Source of the DNA: Clostridia bacterium
GTDB lineage: Bacteria; Bacillota; Clostridia; Christensenellales; UBA1242
DNA length: 14,331 nt
NCBI GenBank assembly: GCA_900766395.1
Contig: CAAFWB010000045.1
Span: forward strand, 1 to 14,331
Direction: 5' to 3'
Shown here: positions 1 to 6,896 of the stretch, in pieces
How the letters are laid out: every line of letters begins with the position of its first letter
Position numbering within the stretch: the stretch's first letter is position 1
Made by a program: the position numbers and the translations under genes
Notes under the pieces: model-generated
Seen by the model: only the letters and a program-made list of their open reading frames with translations
Databases searched by the model: none
What the model was told of the DNA's origin: nothing

Positions 1-102
1 AAATATAATGCAAACTTGCAAACAACAACAATGGTTATTGATGGAAAAGAAACCAAAGTAACCGCTTGCACAAAATGCATCAAAACTGCAAAGAAAGCAT
101 AA
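1..102 (+). CDS. rpmB: 50S ribosomal protein L28, 3' part
   Basis: This is the last 33 codons of a plus-strand gene that begins before the window and ends with TAA at 100-102. The readable peptide starts KYNANLQ, continues with VIDGK and KVTACTKC, and ends IKTAKKA. That is the C-terminal pattern of bacterial L28 (NLQ, then a V-x-DG turn, then a basic tail), a small protein of the large ribosomal subunit. The C-x2-C pair in ACTKC fits the zinc-binding (C+) form of L28; its partner cysteines would lie outside the window. The gene converges on the spoVM/rpe genes. The same tail-to-tail arrangement is known in Bacillus subtilis, which supports the call. A hairpin terminator follows 17 nt after the stop. 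Confidence 0.9.
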   Translation, partial: KYNANLQTTTMVIDGKETKVTACTKCIKTAKKA

Positions 103-115
103 ATTAAACAAAAAT

Positions 116-143
116 AAAAGCAACTCGATTGAGTTGCTTTTTT
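116..143. terminator. bidirectional intrinsic terminator between rpmB and spoVM
   Basis: A perfect 7-bp stem (GCAACTC at 120-126, GAGTTGC at 131-137) closes a GATT loop. It is followed on the plus strand by six T (138-143). Upstream A-rich bases (111-119) become a T-rich tract on the minus strand. It can therefore end rpmB from the left and the spoVM/rpe transcript from the right. Confidence 0.88.
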
Positions 144-148
144 ATGCA

Positions 149-250
149 TTATTTAGTTTCGATCTCTTCACTCTCTTCCCCACTCTTCTTCTTAAAAAGT
201 TTTAAGAATGGGACAAGAAACTTTGGTGCTTTTATACAAATTATTTTCAT
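149..250 (-). CDS. spoVM: SpoVM-like stage V sporulation protein (33 aa)
   Basis: This small gene has ATG at 250-248 and TAA at 151-149. The protein begins MKIICIKAPKFL. Recalled B. subtilis SpoVM (26 aa) begins MKFYTIKLPKFL, so 8 of the first 12 residues agree, including Pro9. In that family Pro9 matters for recognising the convex forespore membrane. The next part (residues 13-22, VPFLKLFKKK) continues the amphipathic, basic helix expected of SpoVM, which sits on the forespore surface and helps anchor the coat protein SpoIVA. Unlike the short family members, this one ends in an acidic tail (GEESEEIETK), and it has a second proline at residue 14. A ribosome site GGGGTG (260-255) lies 4 nt before the ATG, in the same style as ligA. 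The position next to convergent rpmB and downstream of rsgA-rpe matches B. subtilis, except that thiN is missing. I identified it by eye from sequence and context. Confidence 0.85.
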   Translation of the reverse strand: MKIICIKAPKFLVPFLKLFKKKSGEESEEIETK

Positions 251-274
251 CTTTCACCCCACTATCTTTATTAG

Positions 275-304
275 ATTATATGACGGCGAAAGATGTTTTG
301 TTAA
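275..304 (-). promoter_or_regulatory. candidate promoter of spoVM
   Basis: A perfect TATAAT (280-275, minus) lies 18 nt downstream of TTAACA (304-299, 5 of 6 to the SigmaA -35 box). The -35 overlaps the rpe stop codon. The -10 is also readable as CATATAAT (282-275), close to the mother-cell SigmaE -10 consensus, but no good SigmaE -35 box is seen. It would let spoVM be transcribed apart from the long upstream operon. Which sigma factor uses it cannot be decided from sequence. Confidence 0.5.
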
Positions 305-990
305 ACCTCGCTTGCGCTTGTTGGAAGACGAAGAAGCCTGATTGTGCGTTTGCGTTGGTCTGACTCATAAATATATGTCCCGCTAATGAGCATATCTGCG
401 CCCATGAGTTTCACTTCTTCGGAAACCTCTTTTGTTATTCCCCCGTCAACAGCGAGAATAAATTTGAAGTTGAATTGTTTTCTGATGTTGTCGAGCATTT
501 TTATTTTTAAATAAACATTATCAATAAACTTTTGCCCGGACAAGCCTGGAACAACACCCATAAGCAAAATCACATCAACATGATTCAAGAAATCAACAAC
601 GTTGTTAATTTCTGTTCCTGGGCAAATTGCAACGCCAGCGAGCACACCTCTTTCTCTGATGTGATCAAGATCTTTAATCAACTCTTTTCTTGTGGTATAA
701 GCCTCATAGTGAACAGTCAAAATATTTGCCCCTGCATCAAGGTATTTATCAATATGCTTTTCTGGGTGCTCAATCATAAGATGAACATCCAAAGGAATGA
801 TAGTTTTTTTGTTGATTGTTTCAATATATTTGTTGTCATATGTAACTTTTGGCACAAAATTGCCGTCCATAACATCACAATGAATATAGTCAACCTTGTA
901 TTCTTGCATTTCTTTGAGATATGGCAAAAGTTCTCTGTCTGGAACAGGGTCAATCGAAACTGAAACAATTTTTTCTTTACCTATGCTCAT
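301..990 (-). CDS. rpe: ribulose-phosphate 3-epimerase
   Basis: This 229-residue (beta/alpha)8-barrel enzyme interconverts ribulose 5-phosphate and xylulose 5-phosphate in the cytosolic pentose phosphate pathway. Visible family marks are HCDVMDG (37-43, metal ligands His37 and Asp39), DVHLMI (68-73, His70), MGVVPGLSGQ (144-153, phosphate/loop region) and VDGGI (181-185, catalytic Asp182). Length is normal. Two stretches are unusual: the first strand reads VSVSIDP instead of the common APSILSAD, and VVPG replaces the common VNPG. A related allulose-6-phosphate epimerase is possible, but the position directly after rsgA strongly favours Rpe. The start is ATG at 990-988, preceded by AGGTGG (1000-995), and overlaps the end of rsgA by 14 nt, suggesting coupled translation. 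Confidence 0.88.
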   Translation of the reverse strand: MSIGKEKIVSVSIDPVPDRELLPYLKEMQEYKVDYIHCDVMDGNFVPKVTYDNKYIETINKKTIIPLDVHLMIEHPEKHIDKYLDAGANILTVHYEAYTTRKELIKDLDHIRERGVLAGVAICPGTEINNVVDFLNHVDVILLMGVVPGLSGQKFIDNVYLKIKMLDNIRKQFNFKFILAVDGGITKEVSEEVKLMGADMLISGTYIYESDQRKRTIRLLRLPTSASEV

Positions 991-1870
991 TTTTCCACCT
1001 CATTTTCAAACCTTCATAAATTTGCTTATATCTTTCATATCTTCCAGCATCCAAAACATTTTCTGCAACCATTTGTTTAACCATGCAGTCGCCTTGCTTT
1101 TCATGAATATGGTCGCAAGTGTTTTTGAATTTACACCCCTCTGCATATTGCAGAAAATCTGGATAGAATGATGACAATTCATCGTATTTTATAGGAAGAT
1201 AATACTCGTCAATAAGCGAAAATCCTGGAGTGTCAATAATAAACGAATTTTCTTCAACTTCACAAAGCTTGCAATGAGTTGTTGTGTTCTTCCCCCTTTC
1301 AATTCTTTGACTGAGGTCCCCGATTTTTTGAGAAAGATTTGGAATCAAAGCATTAACCAAAGATGACTTGCCAACAGCAGACTGTCCCGCAAAAGCAGAA
1401 ATTGAAGAATGCATTGCATCTTTCAAGACATTAATATTATATCCACTTCTTGCTGAAACACAAAATATTTGACATACATTTTGATAAACCGCTTTCAAGT
1501 TTTCGAACAAATCAAATCCAAATTCATCAACCTTGTTAACCAAAATAATTGGCTCAATTTTGTTGACAAATGCAAACAAAAGCATTTTTTCGACAACAAA
1601 ATAATCTGGTTCTGGTACAGCAGCAACAACGATAAAAAGTTTGTCAATGTTGGCAACAGGTGGGCGAATCAAAAAGTTTTGCCTTGGATATTGTTTTGAG
1701 ATTTGAAACGCAACATCAACCTCACAAATCTCAACCATGTCACCAACGCAAATTTTGTTTGTCTTCAAATTCTTTTTGCCAAAACATTCATACTCTCGAC
1801 CCGAGTGATTAACCCAAAATTTGTCTGAAATGTTTTGTGTCACAACACCTTTTATTTTGCATACCTCCAC
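977..1870 (-). CDS. rsgA: small ribosomal subunit biogenesis GTPase RsgA
   Basis: RsgA is a circularly permuted GTPase that helps late maturation of the 30S subunit. The sequence shows an N-terminal OB-fold part (about 1-70), then the motifs in permuted order: NKVD (112-115, G4), GQSAVGKSS (162-170, P-loop G1), TTTH (196-199, G2 area) and DTPG (213-216, G3). A C-terminal zinc motif follows (Cys246, Cys252, His254 or His256, Cys262). Length (297) is normal. The start is uncertain. The listed one is GTG at 1870-1868, but the only strong ribosome site, GGAGG (1868-1864), overlaps that codon. An ATG at 1862-1860 is out of frame and encodes only 17 residues. An in-frame ATA at 1855-1853 sits at ideal distance (8 nt) from GGAGG. 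The gene lies 32 nt after rlmN and overlaps rpe. Confidence 0.93.
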   Translation of the reverse strand: MEVCKIKGVVTQNISDKFWVNHSGREYECFGKKNLKTNKICVGDMVEICEVDVAFQISKQYPRQNFLIRPPVANIDKLFIVVAAVPEPDYFVVEKMLLFAFVNKIEPIILVNKVDEFGFDLFENLKAVYQNVCQIFCVSARSGYNINVLKDAMHSSISAFAGQSAVGKSSLVNALIPNLSQKIGDLSQRIERGKNTTTHCKLCEVEENSFIIDTPGFSLIDEYYLPIKYDELSSFYPDFLQYAEGCKFKNTCDHIHEKQGDCMVKQMVAENVLDAGRYERYKQIYEGLKMRWKNEHR

Positions 1871-1902
1871 AATATTTTGTATGTTTATTATTTTTTTACC
1901 AA

Positions 1903-2952
1903 CTACATATTTGAACTTATCTTATTTCGCAACTGACCGCAAGCGCCGCCAATATCTTCACCCATTGTTCGCCTAACAGTCGCAGAAATGCCCATCTTTT
2001 CGAGTTTTTCCGCAAACCTATAAGCACCTTTTCGACCAGCAGATTTAAGAGTTTTGTTATCGTTTTCGTTGAGCGGAATAATGTTAAAATGGAATGAAAA
2101 ATTCTTAAATTTTTTGACAATTTCTTGAATACATTCATCGCCATCATTCTGCCCCGCAATCAATGCATACTCAAAAATCACACGCCTTTTTGTCTTGTCA
2201 AAATAGTATTTTGCTGCACCCAAAATTTCGTCAATTGTATATGCATTTGCAATCGGCATAATCTCTTTTCGCTTTTCATCAAACGGATTATGAAGCGAGA
2301 TTGTGAGGGTCGCCGAATTTCCTTCATCTGCAAATTGCTTTATTTTTGGAACAAGTCCGCAGGTTGAAAGAGAGATGTTTCTCTGACTTATATTTAGCCC
2401 ATTTTCATCATTTACAAGCCTCAAAAACTTTGTGACATTGTCATAATTATCAAAAGGCTCTCCACTGCCCATAAGCACAATATTTGTGATTTTACGCTTG
2501 TCGCCAAGCTTTCCGCCAATATGACGATTGACTGTCACAACCTGCCCCAAAATTTCGCCAGCAGAAAGATTTCTGATTAATCCATCTCTTGTGGAACAGC
2601 AAAACTTGCAACCCATTCGACAGCCAACCTGTGTTGAAACGCAAAGTGTATAACCATACTTATATTTCATCAACACACCTTCAATAAGTGCCCCATCTTG
2701 AAGTTTGTAGATAAATTTTTTTGTTTCATCTTTGCCTGTTAACTCTTTGAATATTTCGATTGGAGCATCTTGATATTTTTCTTTTAGTTTCGCAATCAAT
2801 TCTTTTGGCAATGTCGTGATTTCCTCAAGTTTCAAGCCCTGATTTAGTGCAGAATAAAGTTGTTTTGCGCGAAATTTTTTATCTTCGCCCAAACCTTTGA
2901 GAATTTCTGACATTTCATCAAAATCAAAATCCAGCAAAACTTCTTTCAACAA
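1903..2952 (-). CDS. rlmN: dual-specificity 23S rRNA/tRNA (adenine-C2) methyltransferase RlmN
   Basis: RlmN is a radical-SAM enzyme that methylates C2 of A2503 in 23S rRNA and of A37 in some tRNAs. The iron-sulfur motif C-x3-C-x2-C is Cys111, Cys115 and Cys118. The family's methyl-carrying cysteine near the C-terminus is Cys338 in GGACGQL. MGSGEP (161-166) matches the SAM-binding GEP motif, and the N-terminal helical domain (about 1-90) precedes the barrel. Length (349) is typical. The residue after the third cluster cysteine is another Cys (119), where Ala is usual; this makes an odd CC pair but leaves the cluster motif intact. The start is TTG at 2952-2950, which overlaps the end of fmt by 7 nt; only a weak GGGG-type ribosome site precedes it. 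Confidence 0.95.
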   Translation of the reverse strand: MLKEVLLDFDFDEMSEILKGLGEDKKFRAKQLYSALNQGLKLEEITTLPKELIAKLKEKYQDAPIEIFKELTGKDETKKFIYKLQDGALIEGVLMKYKYGYTLCVSTQVGCRMGCKFCCSTRDGLIRNLSAGEILGQVVTVNRHIGGKLGDKRKITNIVLMGSGEPFDNYDNVTKFLRLVNDENGLNISQRNISLSTCGLVPKIKQFADEGNSATLTISLHNPFDEKRKEIMPIANAYTIDEILGAAKYYFDKTKRRVIFEYALIAGQNDGDECIQEIVKKFKNFSFHFNIIPLNENDNKTLKSAGRKGAYRFAEKLEKMGISATVRRTMGEDIGGACGQLRNKISSNM

Positions 2953-3872
2953 ATCTTTGTCCCCACATCAATCTTTTTTCCATTGAGATAACTCTTTGCA
3001 AGCATTCTCTTTGAGTTTAGCGCTTGCATCTCAACAATTTCAACTGCACCTTCTTTACATTTTATGACAAGCCCCGTCTTGCTTGAAGATGCAACAACCT
3101 CGCCATTTTCGCCAGAGAATTCACCGCTAAAAGGCTTTGTTTTATAAACCTTAAAAACTTGTCCACACGCTTCAAAATGAGCGACAGGCCACGAATTAAA
3201 TGCCCTAACAAGACAATCAATTTCTTTTGCAGTTTTGTCAAAATCAATTTTTGCCATTTCTTTTTTTATCATGGGAAAATATGTGAATTTTTCGCCTTGT
3301 GGCACAAATTTTGCTTTTCCCGCCTCAATCAAATCAAGTGCTTCAACAATCAACTTTGAACCAATGTGAGAGAGTTTTTCAAACATTGTTTCATCAGTGT
3401 CTTCTTCGCCAATCTCACATTCTTCTTGCAAGAGCATATCTCCATCGTCAATTCCAACATTTGTCCTCATGATTGTGACTCCTGTCTTTTTCTCGCCACA
3501 AAGAATTGCCCATTGAATTGGCGAAGAGCCACGATAATTTGGAAGGAGTGACGCATGGACATTAATTACCCCATTTGGTGTGATTTCAAGGACTTCTTTT
3601 GAAAGAATTTGACCATAAGCCGCCGTCACCATGATGTCAGCGTTAAGAGATTTCAAATCATCCACGCCCTCTTTTGATATTTTGCTGAATTGGAAGCATG
3701 GAATGCCATGAGCATCAGCAAACACTTTTGTTGGTGGATCAACAACTTTTCCGCCACGCCCAACAGGTTTTGAAGGCTGACAAACAACAGCCACGACCTC
3801 ATGGTGTGACTTATATATACCTTCTAGCACATTCAACGCAAATTCTGGAGTTCCCAAAAAAACTACTTTCAT
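2946..3872 (-). CDS. fmt: methionyl-tRNA formyltransferase
   Basis: Fmt transfers a formyl group from 10-formyltetrahydrofolate to Met-tRNA(fMet), making the initiator tRNA. The N-terminal formyltransferase domain (about 1-200) contains the family signature around INVHASLLPNYRG (103-115), with the catalytic residues Asn104, His106 and, by spacing, Asp142 in GIDDGDML. The C-terminal OB-like tRNA-binding domain covers about 205-308. Length (308) is standard. The start is ATG at 3872-3870, and its A is the last base of the def stop codon (TAATG, one-base overlap), so the pair is translationally coupled. That fits their joint job: Fmt adds the formyl group and Def removes it. Confidence 0.96.
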   Translation of the reverse strand: MKVVFLGTPEFALNVLEGIYKSHHEVVAVVCQPSKPVGRGGKVVDPPTKVFADAHGIPCFQFSKISKEGVDDLKSLNADIMVTAAYGQILSKEVLEITPNGVINVHASLLPNYRGSSPIQWAILCGEKKTGVTIMRTNVGIDDGDMLLQEECEIGEEDTDETMFEKLSHIGSKLIVEALDLIEAGKAKFVPQGEKFTYFPMIKKEMAKIDFDKTAKEIDCLVRAFNSWPVAHFEACGQVFKVYKTKPFSGEFSGENGEVVASSSKTGLVIKCKEGAVEIVEMQALNSKRMLAKSYLNGKKIDVGTKIC

Positions 3873-4327
3873 TATTTCGCCTTTGTCTCTTTTATCATTT
3901 TGTCAACAAACAACACACCATCCAAGTGGTCGATTTCATGACATAAAACCCTTGCAAGGTATTTCTCACCAGTGATTGTGAAGTTATATCCATATCTATC
4001 TTGAGCTGTCACAGTCACTTCCATTGGGCGCTTAACAAGCCCTGTCATTGTTCCAACGCTCAAGCATCCTTCTTCTTCAATATCTTCCCCACGCTCTTTC
4101 GTGATAACTGGGTTAATTAGTTCCACAAACATATTGTTTGCTTCAATGATTATAACTCTTTTGAGAATGCCCACTTGAACCGCAGCAAGTCCCATGCCAT
4201 TCTTGTGGTGCATTGTGTCCCTCATGTCATCTAGGAGATTCCAAAGATACTCATCAAACACGCGAACTGGTTTTGATTTTTTTCGAAGAAGTTCATCTCC
4301 CATCATAACAACTTTTCTATCTGCCAT
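3872..4327 (-). CDS. def: peptide deformylase
   Basis: Def is a metal-dependent enzyme that removes the formyl group from the N-terminal Met of new proteins at the ribosome exit. All three family motifs are present: motif 1 GMGLAAVQVG (44-53, with Val50 where Pro is most common), motif 2 EEGCLS (85-90, metal ligand Cys88) and motif 3 HEIDH (130-134, ligands His130 and His134, catalytic Glu131). At 151 residues it is a short, compact deformylase of normal family length. The start is ATG at 4327-4325 with AGGAAG (4337-4332) upstream. This ribosome site lies in the 11-nt gap after the priA stop. Its stop overlaps the fmt start. Confidence 0.96.
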   Translation of the reverse strand: MADRKVVMMGDELLRKKSKPVRVFDEYLWNLLDDMRDTMHHKNGMGLAAVQVGILKRVIIIEANNMFVELINPVITKERGEDIEEEGCLSVGTMTGLVKRPMEVTVTAQDRYGYNFTITGEKYLARVLCHEIDHLDGVLFVDKMIKETKAK

Positions 4328-4338
4328 ATGTCTTCCTT

Positions 4339-6540
4339 TTAATTTAAGTTTTGCGGATTGGTTTCCACAAACACGCTTACCTTTTGTTTCTTATATTTGT
4401 TTGCAATATCAAATATCTCTTTTGTGATTTCTTTTTGATGGTCTGGCTTAAACCTCATGAGAATCTGATATCTATGTTTTTTCATGATTTTGTTGAGAGG
4501 CGCTTTCATGACATCAAGATACAAAAACTCTTTGCCATATTTTTCTCTCACTTCCAATATGTCATGATAACAGTCTTTTGTCAAGCATCTGACAAGTTCA
4601 TCGTCTTCACTGACAAGAAGAACACGAAGTATCACCGAGAAAGGCGGAAAACCCGTTGTTTCTCGAATGTTAATCTCTTTTTCATAAAATGCCTTGTAGT
4701 TGTAATTCGCGGCGAATTTATACACATAGTGACGCGGACAATATGTTTGCAAAATAATCTTCCCTTCGTCCGCACTTCGTCCTGCTCGACCACTCACTTG
4801 TGTGATTAAATCAAAAGTCTTTTCAGCACTCCTAAAATCACTGTGATAAAGGCTTTGGTCGGCATCAACAATTCCAACAAGTGTGACATCTGGGAAATCA
4901 TGTCCTTTTGCAATCATTTGTGTGCCAACAAGAATTGACGGCTTCACGCTTGAAAACTCGCTCAAAATTTTCGCATAGGAATCTTTTGTGCTTGTAGTGT
5001 CATTATCCATACGCAAAATTTTGACATCAGGATAATATTTTTTTAGTTCCGCAACAATTCGTTCCGTTCCAATCGCACCTTGTTTTATGTATGTGCTTTT
5101 GCACTCAGGACAACAAGTCAAAGCTTTGTATCTTTTGCCACAATAATGGCATTTGAGTGTTTCGTCCTCTTTGTGATAAACGAGCGAAACATCACAATCA
5201 GAGCATTTTGCAACATATCCGCATTCTTTGCACATCATAAAAGACGAATATCCTCGTCTGTTGAGGAATAACATTGCCTGCTTCTTGTTTGAGATGCACT
5301 CGTCAAGAGCAGCAATCAGCGATGAAGAAAACATCAAATTGCCGCCGTCACGCACTTCACTGAGCATATCAACAATTTGAATTTTTGGAAGTTCTTTTCC
5401 GTTGACGCGAACAGGAAGTTCAAGCAGTTTAATTTCGCCAGATTTTGCACGATTATAGGTCGTGAGAGCTGGTGTTGCACTGCCCAAAATCAAAGGACAA
5501 TGATTATATTTTGCACGAAATGCCGCAACAACTTCGGTGGTATAGCGAGGGTTTGAGTCAGAAATATAACTCGAATCATGCTCTTCATCAATAATTATGA
5601 CGCCAAGGTTTTTTAGTGGTGCAAAAATGGCAGAACGCGCGCCAATTGCAATCTTTGCTTCACCCATCAAAAGCCTTTTCCATTCGTCATATCTTTCGCC
5701 AGCAGACAGCCCACTATGCAAAATTGCAACGTCATCGCCAAAACGGCCTTTGAAAATCGAGAACACTTGTGGCGTCAAAGAGATTTCTGGAACAAGCATA
5801 ATTGCGGTCTTTCCCGCCGCAAGGACTTTTTGTATGAGAGCCATATAAACTTCGGTTTTGCCTGAGCCCGTGACACCATGAATTAAATATGTGTCGCTAC
5901 CGTTCAGGTCAACTGACTTTATTGCATTTTCTTGTTCTGGCGTATATTTAATTTTTGTGTCGCGAACAGCAAGAGCTTTTGGAGTTCTTTTTGTTTCAAC
6001 TCCCAAAACTTCAACAATATTTGCTTCTTTGAGTTTACTTAAAGCGGAATATGAAAACTTTTCGGCAAGCACGCTCGAAAATTCGCCATCACGCTCCCAA
6101 AGATATTCAACAAGTTCAAGTTGCGACTTCGCATTTTTTTTGAGGCTATTTTTGATTTCTTCAATGTCTTTGTCTTTTGAAATAAAACACCAGTCTTTGA
6201 TGATTGATTTGACTTTCCCGCCTCTCATTCCAGACGGAATAAAGAGTTTGAGAACGTCAACCATTTTGAGAAAAAACTCATCTCTCATATAATCCATGAG
6301 GGCGAGCATTTCAGGAGTTATTGCCGAGAAAGAGTCAAGTTTGCAAAACACTTCTTTGATTTTTTCCGCTGGAACATCGCTTTGCTCTTTCAGTCCAACA
6401 ACAAAACCTTCAATCAGTCTTCCGCCAAAAGGCACTTTGACGCGGTCGCCCGCTTTTAGGTCCAATGACAAAGGAACAAGGTAGTCAAACACCTTGTCAA
6501 CTTCACTATTTTGAATGTCAACAATAACACTAGCAAACAT
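4339..6540 (-). CDS. priA: primosomal replication-restart helicase PriA
   Basis: PriA reloads the replisome at stalled or repaired forks. The protein has an N-terminal fork-binding domain (about 1-105), a winged-helix-like part (about 110-190), then helicase lobes with GVTGSGKTE (222-230, Walker A), DEEH (318-321, Walker B/motif II) and GSAT (353-356, motif III). A zinc-binding insertion carries eight cysteines in pairs (437/440, 446/449, 464/467, 477/480). GTQMIAKGHDFP (539-550) and QVSGRAGR (581-588) are late helicase motifs. Length (733) is typical and nothing essential is missing. The start is ATG at 6540-6538 with AGGAAG (6550-6545). It is the first gene of the priA-def-fmt-rlmN-rsgA-rpe run, but a terminator lies just upstream and I see no clear promoter in 6541-6592. 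Confidence 0.97.
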   Translation of the reverse strand: MFASVIVDIQNSEVDKVFDYLVPLSLDLKAGDRVKVPFGGRLIEGFVVGLKEQSDVPAEKIKEVFCKLDSFSAITPEMLALMDYMRDEFFLKMVDVLKLFIPSGMRGGKVKSIIKDWCFISKDKDIEEIKNSLKKNAKSQLELVEYLWERDGEFSSVLAEKFSYSALSKLKEANIVEVLGVETKRTPKALAVRDTKIKYTPEQENAIKSVDLNGSDTYLIHGVTGSGKTEVYMALIQKVLAAGKTAIMLVPEISLTPQVFSIFKGRFGDDVAILHSGLSAGERYDEWKRLLMGEAKIAIGARSAIFAPLKNLGVIIIDEEHDSSYISDSNPRYTTEVVAAFRAKYNHCPLILGSATPALTTYNRAKSGEIKLLELPVRVNGKELPKIQIVDMLSEVRDGGNLMFSSSLIAALDECISNKKQAMLFLNRRGYSSFMMCKECGYVAKCSDCDVSLVYHKEDETLKCHYCGKRYKALTCCPECKSTYIKQGAIGTERIVAELKKYYPDVKILRMDNDTTSTKDSYAKILSEFSSVKPSILVGTQMIAKGHDFPDVTLVGIVDADQSLYHSDFRSAEKTFDLITQVSGRAGRSADEGKIILQTYCPRHYVYKFAANYNYKAFYEKEINIRETTGFPPFSVILRVLLVSEDDELVRCLTKDCYHDILEVREKYGKEFLYLDVMKAPLNKIMKKHRYQILMRFKPDHQKEITKEIFDIANKYKKQKVSVFVETNPQNLN

Positions 6541-6580
6541 TGAACTTCCTTAAAACAAACAATAAATAAAAATTTACTAA

Positions 6581-6610
6581 AAAATTAAAAAAGGTTGCAC
6601 ATTTGCAACC
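6581..6610 (-). terminator. intrinsic terminator after rpoZ
   Basis: On the minus strand a 7-bp stem GGTTGCA/TGCAACC (6610-6604 with 6599-6593) closes a 4-nt loop and is followed by six T (6592-6587) and further T-rich sequence. It begins 7 nt after the rpoZ stop codon. It should separate rpoZ from priA or attenuate readthrough into the priA operon. Confidence 0.85.
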
Positions 6611-6616
6611 CTTTTG

Positions 6617-6823
6617 TTAATCAAGATTACTTGGAACAATATCTCCATTGACGACTTCTTCGCAAGCGATTGTGATTGCTTTTTTGTCACTCACCTCAAG
6701 TTCAGCAGGGATTCTTTTTTCAAGTTCTTTTGCCCTTTTTGCAACCAAGCAGCAAAGTCTATATTTGTTGTTGCCCGCTTTCTTTGCCATAAGGTCGATT
6801 GGTGGTTGATTCATCATAAACAT
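6617..6823 (-). CDS. rpoZ: DNA-directed RNA polymerase omega subunit
   Basis: Omega is the small RNA polymerase subunit that helps fold and assemble the beta' subunit. The 68-residue protein shows the family pattern: PPIDLMAKKAGNNKYRLCCLV (7-27; family P-x-I-D-x-L then K-Y-x-L-V), then AKRAKEL (28-34) and a C-terminal A-x-E-E-V-x-x-G segment (ACEEVVNGDI, 53-62). It lies just upstream of priA, as in many Bacillota, but without gmk before it or coaBC after it. The listed start is ATG at 6823-6821. AGAGG (6831-6827) is only 3 nt from it, so the third codon (ATG at 6817-6815, spacing 9) may be the true start; the protein would lose two residues. It has its own strong promoter and a terminator, so it looks monocistronic. 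Confidence 0.92.
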   Translation of the reverse strand: MFMMNQPPIDLMAKKAGNNKYRLCCLVAKRAKELEKRIPAELEVSDKKAITIACEEVVNGDIVPSNLD

Positions 6824-6849
6824 ATACCTCTTTCAAAATATTACACCGC

Positions 6850-6878
6850 ATTATATCACACAAATTTTAATTTGTGAA
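6850..6878 (-). promoter_or_regulatory. strong SigmaA promoter of rpoZ with overlapping inverted repeat
   Basis: On the minus strand TTCACA (6878-6873) is separated by exactly 17 nt from TATAAT (6855-6850). The bases TGA just before it give an extended -10. The start of transcription should be near 6843, about 20 nt before the rpoZ ATG. An inverted repeat CACAAATT-TT-AATTTGTG (6859-6876) fills the spacer and overlaps the -35 box, so it may be an operator. Confidence 0.8.
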
Positions 6879-6896
6879 TAAAAATATGGCATTTTT

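Noticed and set aside
189..208. Inverted repeat TTCTTAAAA-AG-TTTTAAGAA as a terminator for rpe
   Set aside because: It lies inside the spoVM coding frame, is purely A/T-rich except two C/G pairs, has a 2-nt loop and no T-run after it on the minus strand.
129..341. 70-residue plus-strand open frame at the left end
   Set aside because: It starts inside the rpmB terminator, lies opposite the spoVM gene and rpe end, and has no ribosome site or family resemblance.
6541..6592. Own promoter for priA between the rpoZ terminator and the priA start
   Set aside because: The stretch is only T/A-rich; no pair of -35 and -10 boxes at proper spacing stands out. Readthrough past the terminator or a weak promoter remains possible.
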